Source: Psilocybe azurescens
Lineage: Eukaryota; Basidiomycota; Agaricomycetes; Agaricales; Agrocybaceae
Direction of reading: 5' to 3'
Assembly (NCBI GenBank): GCA_023853785.1
Contig: JAJIRX010000859.1
Span: forward strand, 537,410 to 601,409
Length of the DNA: 64,000 bases
In this document: positions 36,748 through 50,107 of the stretch, piece after piece
How positions within the stretch are numbered: position 1 is the first letter of the stretch
Layout of the letters: each line of letters starts with the position of its first letter
Program-made: the position numbers and the translations under genes
Notes under the pieces: generated by a model
Databases searched by the model: none
Told to the model about the DNA's origin: nothing
Seen by the model: only the letters and a program-made list of their open reading frames with translations

Positions 36748-38830
36748 TCGCACACATGATGCGCCCCTCACCCCGCTACTCGCATTCGGCATTCATCTTT
36801 CCCAGCGAAAAAAAATAATACTCCAATTTTGGGACTAATGATATTTCGGAAGGGTGTGAATGACGGCATAGCTAATTGTCCGTCCTTCACTCCTTCCAAT
36901 CTTCCCTCGCCCCTCTCTGCCTTTGTCCTCTTGTGTGTTTTTCCCTCGCCGTCACCAAATTTATCCACGAACCCACGTACGCGGCTGTCGCCAGTAAGTG
37001 TTCTGTTCGCCTACGACCCCACTGCCCTTGCCCTGCTGCCCTGCAACCCACCGTATGCGGATCCATACGTAAGCAACGCTTAGGTCGCCTCCTTCTCTAT
37101 TCCACGGTCGCTGCTCTGCTTTGTTCTCGCGATGGGGTGTATGTTCCCGTTCCCGCCCTCAGCTCCAGCCCTCAGGCTCGGCATCCTGTCACTCGTCTGT
37201 GGGTCTGCACACACTGTCTGACAGCCATACCTTGGCATGGACGCTTCCCTGGCCGCTTCCCGCCCAGTGCACTTGGTCACGCAGAACCCTCTGTCCTCTC
37301 ACGCCGCCACCCAGCTTGCCTTGGCACCCTTGCCCAGTGCCCAGCCTCTTCTCTCACCGTCGGTTCGCTATTCTAAACCCAAGCATCAGTCAAATTATTT
37401 TTTCTTCTCAACACAACACACGAGCCCATCTTCGTCTCACGTCTCACGAGCATCCTGATTCCGCAAGCATCGCCCATCTGCATCTTCAACTGCATCAAAC
37501 ACAAGTCCAACAACATCATCATTTGTCTTTTCTTTTCTTATTCTCTTTTCACATCATCATCAATGCGATCATCATAACTGTTCTTTTATTATCATATTCT
37601 CGTACACCCACATTACTTTACGATCAACGTTTTTTTCATTCTTCATTTTTATCTCTTTCCCTCTTCTGGGTGTGGGTGGCACCCCACATGTCTTTCCATG
37701 TGCTAGCATACAATACGTCTTGCTCCATCCTTAATCCCGGCTATCGTCTATCCATTCAATGTTCCCATACAATCACATCCATCGTACGAGTAGGATAATA
37801 AAGTTATTAATAATTTTTTCTTTCGGAGTCGCTTAGCTTTTGCAGCTTCGACTTCTTCAATTACCTTTATCTTGTTTCTCTTCAATTTTCTCCTATTCCT
37901 CCCCTTGTGCTTGGCTTTTGCTTTTGGCTCAACCTCTCCAACAACGATTCTCGATCAAAACGGTAACTCAGATGGCTCATTTTAATAATTTCAAAATCAT
38001 CAATCCAATTGTACCACAACCCATCATACTCTTCTTCCTCTCTTCACTTTCGAATTTTTCTTTTTCTCGTCAAGTTGTGCTTTTAGTTCTTCCTTCTCCT
38101 TCTCCTTTCCTGCCACGTAATATACTCTACCTATATACGAGACGTTAGTCATTCCCACTGGGGGTTTGACTGTTTTACTCTCATAGTATCCATAGCTATT
38201 ATCCCACTCTATACTTAACTTGATTAATAACACACGAATTTTTTTTTCTTCCCTGAGCGTCCGTCTGAGCCCTAATTCGATGATTGCTTGAGAGTTGCTT
38301 GCGACTTGGGACTTGCTGTGGTTTAAGTGGGTTACGGATGACTAAATTAATACAATCAGTTGCCATTTAGGCGATGGGAAGTGAGACTTAATTGCAACAA
38401 GTCCGACTCCGACTCACAGGGCAAGTACATAACTTGTTTTGGAATTTCACATCGACTATACTGTAACACATAAGTATTCCAAAATTGTTGATCCATTTGG
38501 ATTTTTCGCTTGGATCTTGGTGGTTGAGCTTGCTCCGCAGATGTCCACATCGACCCAGATACCGACCTTGATACCGACCCACGACCATGCCCACAACCAT
38601 GCCCACGACCACGCCCACGACCCACCATCATCTTCATTTTCACCCATCCATATCGATATCGATGACATTGTACTATAATAATGGCGGTGCCCATTGATCC
38701 CTTTCAGTGGGTTCAAACAGCCCGTAACCTGCAGGCGTCCCGTGTCAACCCAATGTCCACATTGGTATGTATACTCGTATGCTTTTAATTGGAGGGGCTG
38801 CAGTGCGCTCAGAAATTTTCAGATATATTT
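36748..38830. other. T-rich non-coding region
   Basis: The plus strand is pyrimidine-rich (Ser/Leu/Phe-rich chance ORFs, for example 37121-37798). It probably includes the 3' UTR of the zinc-finger gene. A 12-bp repeat lies at 38577-38622. No protein family was recognised. Confidence 0.4.
38577..38622 (+). repeat. 12-bp tandem repeat, about four units
   Basis: The unit CCCACGACCATG varies slightly across four copies. If translated it gives alternating His-Asp/Asn-His-Ala. No convincing gene encloses it. Confidence 0.75.
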
Positions 38831-39517
38831 ATGGCTCAAAGTGAGCGTTACTGTGGCCTCGAGGCGCGAGGACTTGTGGATGACTCTAATCTGATTTCTC
38901 GCAGGCCAACATGGCTGTTCTTTGAACATTCAAATCATAATCTCAATCTCGTATCAACATCGACATCGATGATCATGTATACGGGTCTCTTAGGTCCTGG
39001 CAGGAGTGGCAGCGCTGCCAGTGCGCAGTCGCCTCACCTCACTCTTCCGAGTCCTCCTTCTCCTTCCCTCGAGGGTTCAAGTACCAGGGCCATTCAGCTT
39101 CCCAGTCTCTCCGAGTCCCTCCGTCATCTCGATTCAATTTCATCTCAGCTGGATTCTGATCTTTGCCTTCCTGGACCTGACTATATCATATCTCTCCTGG
39201 TGACTGGTTCCTATCGATATCGAGTACATATCGCGTCCCACGTACAAGACACAAGACATCGATATCAGATAGATAGGTTGATTCCAAAGAACGAGGACAC
39301 GATGCACTGGTTCCTTGCTTTGTTCCGGCGCCTCGAGTCGTTCTTCAGTGCCCCTGGCCCACCGCGCTTTGGACCCTGGATTTTAGCCTTTATGTACCAT
39401 CTGTGCACCACTTGCCATGATGATGACGAAGGTGATGATGAAGCCGCTTCGGGCTCATGGGTAAATTACTTGGGGCTTTCATGGATGCTCGAGTATGGAG
39501 ACTACAGATACGGTTAG
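38831..39517 (+). CDS. hypothetical ORF, 228 codons
   Basis: Open from an ATG (MAQSERYCGL) through Ser/Pro-rich sequence (SPHLTLPSPPSPSLEGSS), then WFLALFRRLESFFSAPGPPR and an acidic HDDDEGDDEAA. No family was recognised, and a competing minus-strand ORF overlaps its end. It could be a lineage-specific gene or simply open by chance in GC-richer DNA. Confidence 0.2.
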   Translation: MAQSERYCGLEARGLVDDSNLISRRPTWLFFEHSNHNLNLVSTSTSMIMYTGLLGPGRSGSAASAQSPHLTLPSPPSPSLEGSSTRAIQLPSLSESLRHLDSISSQLDSDLCLPGPDYIISLLVTGSYRYRVHIASHVQDTRHRYQIDRLIPKNEDTMHWFLALFRRLESFFSAPGPPRFGPWILAFMYHLCTTCHDDDEGDDEAASGSWVNYLGLSWMLEYGDYRYG

Positions 39518-42500
39518 CACGGCTGAGGCCAAATAGGATAGGTGAATGGGTGGATGATCCATGCTCCGAAGGATCGAAGGGTTCTACATATGAACAACTT
39601 GAAGGAGATGATGATATCCGAGTCCACTTTTGCTTACTCGAAGTACCTACTGACAAACTAGCTATGGCTATATTTGCGTCCGGTACGAAATAAAGTAGCC
39701 TTGCTTTCAAGCTGCTTACTATGTCTGCCTGTCTGACCGCAAGAAAATGCGACGGCAAGATGGTAGATAAATAAGCCACTGGAACACTCGGAACTGACAC
39801 AAAGGCAAAAGGCAAAAAGATCGTGACAGCAATCCGGCGTATTCTAGACTTGAAAAGGTTTTTCTAATCTTGAACTGGAGACGAGAGTAACGTTCCGTGC
39901 GAGAGTCGACGCTCGAAATAGCGCTCGCGGTATCGCTGTGAGAGCCTCGGTACTTACTTGAGCCTGATGCATTTCAGAAACGGGTATGGGGCGTTTAATG
40001 TGTGTGTACTATCATGTAGTTTGTGTTCGATTCATCTCCTGTCAGAAGCTTGCATCAGCTCGTATCGTATCGCAGGGCCGTATCGCATCGCATCGCATCG
40101 CATTTTCTATCCGTGTACGAGAATGCGTGAGACCAGTGTTCTGGCAACGATGGTCGATTGCACTACCTGGATGAGCAAGTAACAGTCTAAGCAGTAACAC
40201 TGGAGTATGACACGCCCCTCGCATGCCCATCCTCGTTTCCTTCCAAGTTCTTCATGGAACCGTGGCGTCGGTCCGGTGGGAAAAGACGGTGCAGGTAGAC
40301 TGGGAAAGGAGAGGCCCAACCCCACCCCTCTCTGATATGAATGTGAGCGTGGTCACAGTGATTTTCTCCAAGTACGTTCGCTCAGAACGTTCGGATTTCC
40401 AAACTTGTCCCTTCCGCGAACACCAGGTGAGAAAAGCGGGGTCTTCTAAGGACGACATCCCCACCCTCTTCTCTTCTTTCCTTTCAGGAGAGGTGTCATT
40501 GCAAATACGGTCATGCATGATGATCACATCCGCCTTTGTCCAATCCAGTCCATCCATCCTCGCACACTCAGTCAGTCACAATAGGGGCCCTGCGCTAAGC
40601 GTCACCCCGCACGCCCACGCCTACGCAGCATGTCGTGGCTATAAATAGAACGCACAATCTCTTTCAACCCGAAGAATGGTGACGGCGCAAATTCGAAATT
40701 TGGATTGGCGAGTGTGATAATTACTGACATTTTTCTGTTCGGGCGTGCAAGCGTTCAAGCACGCATCCATTTTTATTATTATATATTTGACGGAATAAAC
40801 GGAGGAATTGGGAATATTTGGAAGTAAGCACTATACATATGGCCCGGTAGTGCGCCGTTCGATGGGTGGCTAAAGCTAACTAGCTAAGGGTGCTGTCCTG
40901 CTGATTGGCCGCCTCTTCCGTGGGGTCTCCCATACTAGGTTGATAGCGCTAACGGCGTTGTTTCTAGCGAGTAAGGAGACACGATCGGAACCGCACCTTG
41001 ACAGGGCCTTAAAATTTACGGTGGGTATGGTACTAAACATAGTCTTATGACCCGCCCCGCCAACGCCCTGTCATGTTGGAACTCTCTCAGTGGCGCGACG
41101 TTTCGTATTCAACAGATGTGACCCACCCCACGACGAGGGTCCCAAAACAGATGTCATTCAATGTGGCTCGATTGACAGATTTTCTAGTACCAACATACTT
41201 GCTATTCAATTCGGCGTTCCGTATACTATTTGACAGACTTTAGTATACCGCCACTCATCTTATCCACTTAGTCGTAGTTGGTTGCATTCTATTCAAACCG
41301 TGTATTCCAAAAGTCCCACATAAAATGCAGGGAAGTTTTTATAACATACGTGCCGGAATGACGTTCATTTCGCATGTTTTTTTTTTCACAGACATTGGGC
41401 GATGAATGTATGCGATGAAAGGGAAAGGGGAACAAGAAAGTAACCTTCAGGGTACGCCTGAGCACATCCGCTAAACTAACTGACCAACCTCTCGGACTGA
41501 CATGCGCAGTCTGCCTTTCTTTATTCCAAGAAGTCAGGTAAACAGGGATGCATTGCAGATGCGAACCTTTCAGTGCTCATTGTTCTTCCCCTCGGTGAAT
41601 TGAAAATGCGCCATGATGGCTTAAATGTCTAGCGTTAGGTACGGAAGGTCAAATGGCGTGATAACTTGCTGTCAGGTGCTACTGCCCTACATGCCAACTA
41701 GCTGGACCCACAGTGGACCAGTCTGTTTATCTTGTAATTTGTTTTTCAAAGAGCAAAAATACAATACGCGAGGAAACGTGTATGTATCCCTTTCCCATGA
41801 CCCGGAGTCTAGCTAAAAGGAGTTGTGGATACTATTTGAATTTTTGCTGAAACGGTTCACACACGGACAAGTATATTGACCGTTTTTGTGGACGGGCTTC
41901 ACGCTTGCCTGTGTGAGCGCAGTCTCAGCGCAGTCTCAGCGCAGCGCGGCAGGCCGCATGTCGCTAAGAACCAAAACTGCCTTGTGCTCAGCGAACAGAA
42001 GCCTCAAGAAGGCCTAGGAGCGTACCACAATCACTGTTGACGGCCCAGTGCCCATAGTATCGGGATGGGATAGATTAGTTGTGCGAAAATCAAGGAAATA
42101 CTCACGGAAGCTACTCGGGATTGTGTTCAGCTCGCCTACGTGCCCAGTGCCCAGAGGCCCAGAGGATACCACCGATTGTGATCGACCAAGAAGGCAGGCA
42201 CAAAAATAGATATTGTCTGTAGAAAGGATATATTTCGATTCATAGAAGCAAGACTGTATTAAACTCCTTAAGTACATCTACTACTTACAGGATGAGCACC
42301 AAGCCTTGCCCAGACTAATCAGGAGCCAGCCAGCGTTTAGTTTCATACACACAGTTAGTGCACTATTTCTCAAACACCGGCAAGTGTGGATATCAATTTA
42401 TATTTATTCCCATCCACGGTCTACCACTAGTGTATATACTATTCGAAGTAGGACGGCCGAGTTGGACCAAGAGTAGACCCCTTCTGGTCACGGAGCGTGT

Positions 42501-45500
42501 CCATTTGTGGTCGCCACCCCCACACTAGGCGGAATTCCTACCAAGCACCTGCGCGGTCTCTCCCCAGTGGGAAACTTCTCTTTCCCATGTCATTTGCCAC
42601 TTGGCGGTATCCTACAGGACACCCTAGCTGGATGTGTTTGTACTCTCTTTGCAATGCTTCTGATCCTTGTGATACACGCCCATTCCTTTAGAAAGATGAG
42701 TGAAGAACTCGGAGCATAATCAAATGTCATTTCTCGACAAAGTCGTAGAAAGCTATTTAAAGATATAAAGGGACTGTTTCGTAGCGCAAGAGCATATACT
42801 AAAAATAGATTCAAAGCCAATTACGGCGCGTTTCATTCAATAGCATTAGTAAACCAAACGCAACATGCACCGCAGCGATTACCTATGGGCTTCTTTTGCT
42901 TAAGGATTAGTACAAAACTGTTCATAAATTTTACAGAAGCTGGATACGTCAAAGTAGCAAATGATTATCATGCACATCTGCGCAGAGTTTCCGTACTCTC
43001 TCTAACCTGAGTTCACCGTGGGGCGTGCCCATAGTCTAGCCTTGCACGTGTAAATCTAAGGACAAAGGACAAGAGCGCACGAGCGACGTCACGCTCACGA
43101 AGTATGCTTAGCAAATGTGCAGAGCCCCTGTTATAGATGTCAGTTGAATAAATCAACAGCAAACTGCAGGGTAAAGCTCAGGAGAGAACTGTGACATACT
43201 ACTAATATAATAAGAACATCTCAACTCAGTTCCTCCAATGAGGCTGTATATTATGACATTTGCAGAGGCACGAAGAGGCACATTCATGTTCAAGGTCACG
43301 CATTGTGAACGCCGAGCGGAACCGGCTTTTATACAGTGTTTTTATACATTGCCTAACATGGCCTCGCAGCGAACCCTGCGTATAGAGCATGTACTTATTG
43401 GGAAAGGAAGGACATTACACGGGTAGGGGTGAGATGCTAGTCGTTGTCTAGAACAAATGACCAATGCGCATTCCAACAACGGATCTGTCATTCTGGATGC
43501 GCATATGCGGTGAGATCGCGTCAGGGATGAGGTCGGTGCAGAGAAAACGGACAGCATTTCTGCTCGTGTGAATGTCCGCTGTTCTCCTCAGGAAACGACC
43601 GGATGGCCTTCATCTGACAGGCCAGAATGGGGACACCTGTTTGTGGTAAGGCAATATCATATGCATTTAAGATTACGAGGGTGAATAAGCAGCAGCATCT
43701 CCGCATCGACATAGTATGTATGCCTCCTTGTACTTAATGGTTCAAGTACGTATAAATACGTACAGGAGGCACATTGAGCCATGGGTCTCGAGATTTTTGA
43801 GGCTCACGTGCTACGAAGATCGACAGGTGCGAGGAGACCGAGCAACAAAGCCGCGGAAATTTTGAATGACTGAGCAAGCAAATGGAGTGCAATGCGTCCA
43901 AAAATGCAGGTGACGCTCATTGTAGCCACACACATTCTGGAAGTTGTGCTCTCCATCTCGGACAAAGATCGGAAGCCTTAAACGTCTTCTACGGTTTTAC
44001 GGAGTGCGAGTTATCCCATCTTCGTATGCATGGTTCAGAAACGGTCATCTTCACTTCTTTATAACCCACCTACGTGAGCTCTATCACCAGGATCAGAATA
44101 TCACACTCGAAGTCGTAGATACCAGCTCATCTAGGCCGCGGTTAATGGGTCACAATCATATTTTTTAAAGATAATCATGGAGAGATGCATCCGTCTGCTC
44201 GTATGAGCATGCTGGTCTCATGGGAAACTCGGACGTGATCAAAGGTCAAGTGTTCTGTTTGCTCTCTGTAACGCTTTCTGACGAGGCTACTGATTTACAG
44301 AATATACACCAGTACCGGAAGCGTGGATTTCTTGGGCTTGAGCTTCTATAGGACTTCTTGTCTTGTGTGTGGACTGCGAATCGAGCGGTTGTACTGGTTC
44401 CCAGCTGTTTCAAAGCGTTCACACTAGCATTGGCACATGTCGTCCTCTTAGTCTTGTCCTGTCTACATACGAGTTTATATCTATATTTCATATTTCCTGA
44501 AGGCAATTGTCTTATGATACCAATAATATTCTTAAAATTTGGAGTATGTATGTCCACACTTCGAACCATTTCTTGACGGCCAAAAATGTTATGTAGTCGG
44601 CACCGAGAAGCGCAGATCAACACTGCTACATACCTTTATATATTCTCCTTCACTATGTCAATCCATGCCCTTACCTGTTTGAATGTTTATAATGATAAAA
44701 TTTCTTAGTAATAAGCTCTGAAGAGCATAAGCTTTCAGAATAAAACGGCGCAAACTGTCGGGTTTATGCCGTACAGGTATTTGTATTGTAATTTGACATT
44801 TCCAGAACAGCGCCCGCTATGTACGTTCGAATAAGTCGTAGGCTTCAATTGATTGGCTCTCTCCAAATGTTTACTTTGCACGATAATCAAGGCACTTGGC
44901 GCAGCTAGAAAATCTTTGACCGCGAGCCCCTCTCACGACTAGGTAGGAGGTCGCAAATGCCGCTTTGGCTGAGCGACTTGGTATATTGCCCATGAGGTGC
45001 ATAAATGAAAGCTAAGATCAGTATCAGAGCATATGCTAGCATATGTCATGTCCATATCTGGTGCATTTGGTGGACATTTGAGAGTCTTGGTGCCTCGTGA
45101 GTCCTAGTAAAGACATCCTATGATCTTTCTGAGATGCGCCACCGTTTTTATTCGCACCCACGACTTATGCGGACCTCAGCCCAACGAATGAGCTACCCTT
45201 TAGTAGTCTGGGCACTACCGTATAGATACATCAATAGACCCATGAGTCGATCAGGAATTATGCTTTTGTATTGCACGATCTTGCACCAGTATTGACAGGA
45301 TAACGGAACGGATTTGCCTGTCATTAATGTCAAAACCTCGATGCCCGTATAGTACCACTAGTTGGTTTCTGCTAGTAAGTATCAAATTATTAACTTCTGG
45401 CAAATTCGCTTGTCTCGTCATAGAATCCATAGCCTTTACTCGTCGACCCTCAGGGTGGAAACTCTAAATATGCTAAATAACTCAAAATAGTATTTTCTCA

Positions 45501-48500
45501 CTTATGTAGATCACATCAAACTTAGAATCAGGAAGCCGGCCTGGCTTTACGTACACGGACAGGGTTCAGGACATTGATCATGATCATGATCGAACAAAAT
45601 GATGGCCCGACCAATAGGAAGCGAGAAAGACTTGAGAACCGTGACGGAAGGTGGAGATGCACTGGTGTGTAATCACATTATCGTTATCGCAATTCACTGG
45701 CTGTAGTTAACGAGGAGAGCGCCTTAGCAGCGACGTGCTTTTCTGCACTGAATTCGAGTAGTCAACGATATCTTCCCTCCTCAGTAAAAAAAAATTATCT
45801 ATTTGAATACCAAGTTCAGGAAAATGTAAGAATATAATTTTACTTATCGTGGAAACTCTGTAGTCCGATACTTTCGCAGGTGGCAGCAAATAAGCAGTCT
45901 CTCGTGACAGGCTTCTGTGGGTTCACGAGAATATCGTTATTTTGATTGCTATGGTGATCATACTACTAAATGCGAGCCAATCTCCTTTAAATCGCCGCTG
46001 ATTCAAAGCTACATAGCTGGCAGTAAAGAGTCCCAGTCCCCGTGAATTACGGCCTGCTCATAAGATGAATGCTTAATGTTGCGCGATATTCTCAGCGATG
46101 TAATATATGAGCTTTTGGCACATATCTATATACACTTGCAGTCAAGCTAAGTATATAGTTAACTATAAACTAGATGACCTAACTTCAATGAAGAGCGAGG
46201 GTCTCCAACGCCCAATGCCTATAGACTAGTAAAAGAATATTGGTCGAAACCAATTGTTGAAATGAAACGAACTCTTATTCATGCATTCTCTGATTTTTAA
46301 AAGTACTCATCTTCTTCTTCAGACAGATAAGTACAAATCGATTGCATAAAGCTCGGATGTCGTTCACACCTTGTCTACAGTCACTTGACAGTCTTCGATC
46401 GCTCAAGCTTGAATTTTAATATGGGTATAAAGCTCTGTCTGCTCTGTGCATGGGGATCAACCTATTGTGACTGCTGAGTAAAGTTTTAGCTTTGAAATTT
46501 GAGAAGGAGATCAAGCACCGAGAGCTTAGAGCACAATATCGAGCGGCACACCTTGAGCGGCGCATTACGGCTTCAAGGCATTCAACTCCGATTATCTTGT
46601 TTTGGCAAATGCGAGGGGTCCGTCAGCTGATTATTCATTCAATTGTTCTATGTCAACAGCAATGTAAGTCATATCTGCTTTTTTTGCTCCTTTCAGGCTT
46701 CAAAACATCGACCTCAAGCTATCGTCAGGGCCAGGACACAGCATGAGATTTCTGGCTGAATGGGAATTCAGGTCTGCGGCTGTTTGTGATTCAGTCCGAC
46801 CTTTTAGGAGCTATCATCTCCTCTGATGATGTCCTCACAACATACCGGTGATTTATAAATCAACCGAAAAAGACGAGTTGAAAAACATGACCGCACACGG
46901 TCAATTTACAGCTATCTTATTTGTGCATCGTGCGGATTTCAGACGACTTGACTTCTATCTGGATTTTTTTTTATCTATGCCATAATTTTCTGTGGACTTC
47001 CTCAATTTTGTGGGAATGCAAACACTCCATATCGACACCAGATAGCCATCATATCAGTCAGATTAATCGATTTACGATTATCCAGTCTTCACCTCCTCGG
47101 TTTTGCGAGCTCTGTACATGAACGTGCAGGAGGGCGTACATGCTGTGACTGGACAGCTAGTCGCCGCCTTGCCTTCCCTGTGGCTAGCCTCTCGTTTATG
47201 TCTGTCGGCTTCCCTTCGCGTTACTCTTGTCATGTGGGGGTCATTTTACACGCCTAGCGGTCGGAGATCATACTATTATTCCCAGTCATCCCTGCCAGCT
47301 ACGCCTACCTACTTGTGTATCAGTTCTGGGTACGAAACCCGGACATCCTGGGACACACATGCCTCATGTCTCTCATCCTACCCCAAGTAGCCTCGCTAAT
47401 AACGCACTGCGTTCAAGGGCCGGCAATCCGAGGAAGGCTCCATGGCGGTTTGGCAATGCGAAGGTTGGGAGAAGAATAAAGACTTGGCTTGCGTCCTTTA
47501 CCCTCGATTGTCAAGGGAATTAGTGTGCGAGTACGTGCAGCCTTCTTCCTCGGCGTAAGCTATGGTGGCTATGAATACTCTTCGTAGCCTCAGGGTTGGG
47601 GGCTTGATGTATGATTTCGCCCTGTACATCCCGCCAAATGCCCGTGTTGTTCTACTTGCTATCATCTTTTAACGGCGCAGGCGGGCTCTCATGTCTAACA
47701 CCAATGTATCTCTATCAAGCTGGGAAGTGTAGCAGCATCTACTCGGTATCGGTCCGAGTGCTGTCATCTCGACTATGTGTCCAATTCGTATTTGGGTTGT
47801 AATGAACGTCTCTCACTGAGAAGGATACATATACGGTCATGTTCGTTTGTCAATACGCAAATACGTCGGATATAACTCATAGCATACCTAACCTTACTCC
47901 AAAGCCTGTGTCACTCGGCCACACCACCGACTGCATCTTTGCATTTGGCAAGTCGAATGGCACCTTTCAACTCACGCGCGGCCACATCATGTCCTCACTC
48001 GGAACTGATGATGCAGGCTTTTCCCATCGTTGAGCTTAAACCTGCATTCTGATTCTCATCATCACTGCATTTTAAGAACTCTTCTTAATTTACTCGACAT
48101 TCTTACCTGGACCCTGTGCACTTTCCCAAGTAGCCTCCTAGAAGGGTATGAGGCATGTACCTTCACAGTTCATACACGCAAGGCCTATTACACTTATTGT
48201 CGTCCTAGACAGGTTTCGTGATCTCATCTTTAGTGTTTGATTTGTATGGGTGGATTCCTTTCACGCAAGAATTTCAGAAATACTGCATCTTGTGACAATA
48301 AATGTGATATCTTGTGTGTCGTTACGGCACTCACGGAAGGACGCTACAGCTTTACCGCGATGCGTTACACATCCAGACATTTATCCCATGTCCTATGGCA
48401 TGTTCTTCTTCCGTGTATCAAGCGGATCTGAACGCCTAAAATATTCCCTTCGCAACAGTTGGATCTATCCACCCCGTTTGCTTCACACACCACCCCGGTA

Positions 48501-49539
48501 GAGTCTGGTCGGAAGGATCATCTTAGGATCCAGAGTGAATATGACATACTTGCTTGATTCTTGCGGATATGAGTGTGAAAAACTTTGAGAGCGTACAGCC
48601 ATCGTCTTGCTGCAGCCTTTAGGCAAACAAAATTTAGAATAATAAGTATGTATGTAGCAGTGTGCAAACCGACGGTAATCTATTCCGATGCTGGGTTAGT
48701 CATTGGAATCGACAGAGAAAAAAATCTATTTTTATAGATCACCAGCACAAAGTTTGAATTAGACGACGAACGTTATATAGTAACTCCCGATGACTTCGTG
48801 GTTGTGAAATGCACCCAATGCTTTAGCGATGTGAGAATCGCGGTCCCCGACGGCGTTAAATAAAATAAATACAAGTGAAATCTTCGTGCGATGGTCGCAG
48901 TTGCAATGTTGTATTATACATAGCAGCAATGGCTGGGAACGTCGTATTCGATCACCCATAGTTCAACATATCAGGATATGGCACCCACGATCGTGTCGTG
49001 ACATTTCTGCATTGTTATGTATAAGCGCTGTATCGGTCTGAGTGGGGGCAGAATATACTCTGGGTGGCGCCACAATCACCGCAGTAGGTACTGAATCTAA
49101 ACTGAAAAAGACGCATCGCAACAGATTAAATACTGGCGGTTGCGGGTTTCCGTCTGGGAGATTGTGTCAGTTTCCCTGGTACCGGCGCACTTTGAACGTC
49201 GAAGAAGAATTGCTGTACGTTTTTCGGGAGCGCCGCTAGGGATTTGCAATGTCAGGCTTCCAAATGAGATAGTGCCCACGGTATGTACAGTATGTGCTGG
49301 CGGAAAAGATGAGCAAGACATTATTAATGAATTGATGCATTATACGATAAATTCACCTGGGAAATCAAGTTCTATAGTAATGCACAATAAAACGATACCT
49401 GGAAGAAAGGATGCTCCTGTGTCCATTGAATATGTATGAGATAGAGATTTGCTTCTGTTCTGGAAATCCTCCTCATGTAATTTGATTTTTCCAGCTGGAA
49501 AAGTGGTCAGTAACGTACATCGTGTAAGGCCGATGAAAA
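39518..49539. other. 10-kb gene-poor region
   Basis: No ORF above about 140 codons and none with a known motif. Small features: a repeated CGCAGTCTCAG stretch near 41930, a TGATCATGATCATGATC near 45580, and a TA-rich palindromic stretch GTACGTATAAATACGTAC at 43747. No transposase, reverse transcriptase or LTR pair was recognised. Confidence 0.4.
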
Positions 49540-50107
49540 CATGTAGTACATTTTGACTGTCCGATCTCTTCCACCACTGACCTCTTTATTTAGCAACAAA
49601 AACAAAATCGACGCAGTAAACCTCGTCGGTATAACCCAGTAGATCAATTTTAATTTTATACGTCTTGACATCCCAAATCAAGATTTTTCTAGGCGGTTGA
49701 AACAGTTCCGTTCTCTTACCAAAAGAACTCGCCTTCAGTATACTATCCTTGCTGGCACTGACCAGCGATCGACCATCAGCGCTCCACGCCAAGCGACACA
49801 CAGCGCCGACATAACCTCGCAGTGTCGCAACGAAACATCCCGTCCGTCCGTCCCAAATGCCCACACTGCTATCCCAAGCTGCGGATACCACCTATTTCGC
49901 ATCCGTCGAGAATAGAACATGCAATAGCTGGCGGTGATGTCCTGTCAGACACGAGATTGCCTTCGTGATGAAATATTTAGGCTCATTGGTGGATACAGGC
50001 GATGATGAGGGAATGGTGACCAAAGGAGGACGGTGTGATCGTCGGAAGCTGAGATAACAAGCTCGGGCGTTGTCCGTAGAAGCGCGTTGCAGCGTCCTTG
50101 AGCAATT
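49540..50107 (-). pseudogene. 3' fragment of ribosome-assembly WD40 gene RSA4/NLE1
   Basis: Rsa4/NLE1 is a WD40 protein needed for release of factors from pre-60S ribosomes. Only the last three or so repeats are here. In order on the minus strand: NALLRTTPELVISASDDHTV; then, in another frame, KAISCLTGHHRQLLHVLFST followed by a stop; then VSAAWDSSVGIWDGRTGCFV, ATLRGYVGAVCRLAWSADGR and SLVSASKDSILK. An insertion of about 17 codons precedes ILIWDVKTYKIKIDLLGYTD and EVYCVDF. After one more frame change comes EVSGGRDRTVKM, close to the normal end of the protein. There is no 5' two-thirds. Frameshifts, a stop and an insertion within 570 bp mark it as dead. An intact copy should exist elsewhere. Confidence 0.85.

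Noticed and set aside
37121..37798. 225-codon Ser/Leu/His-rich ORF on the plus strand
   Set aside because: Composition follows the pyrimidine bias of the strand; more likely the 3' UTR of the zinc-finger gene.
45575..45595. TGATCATGATCATGATC as an operator-like palindrome
   Set aside because: Simple sequence repeat with no gene nearby.
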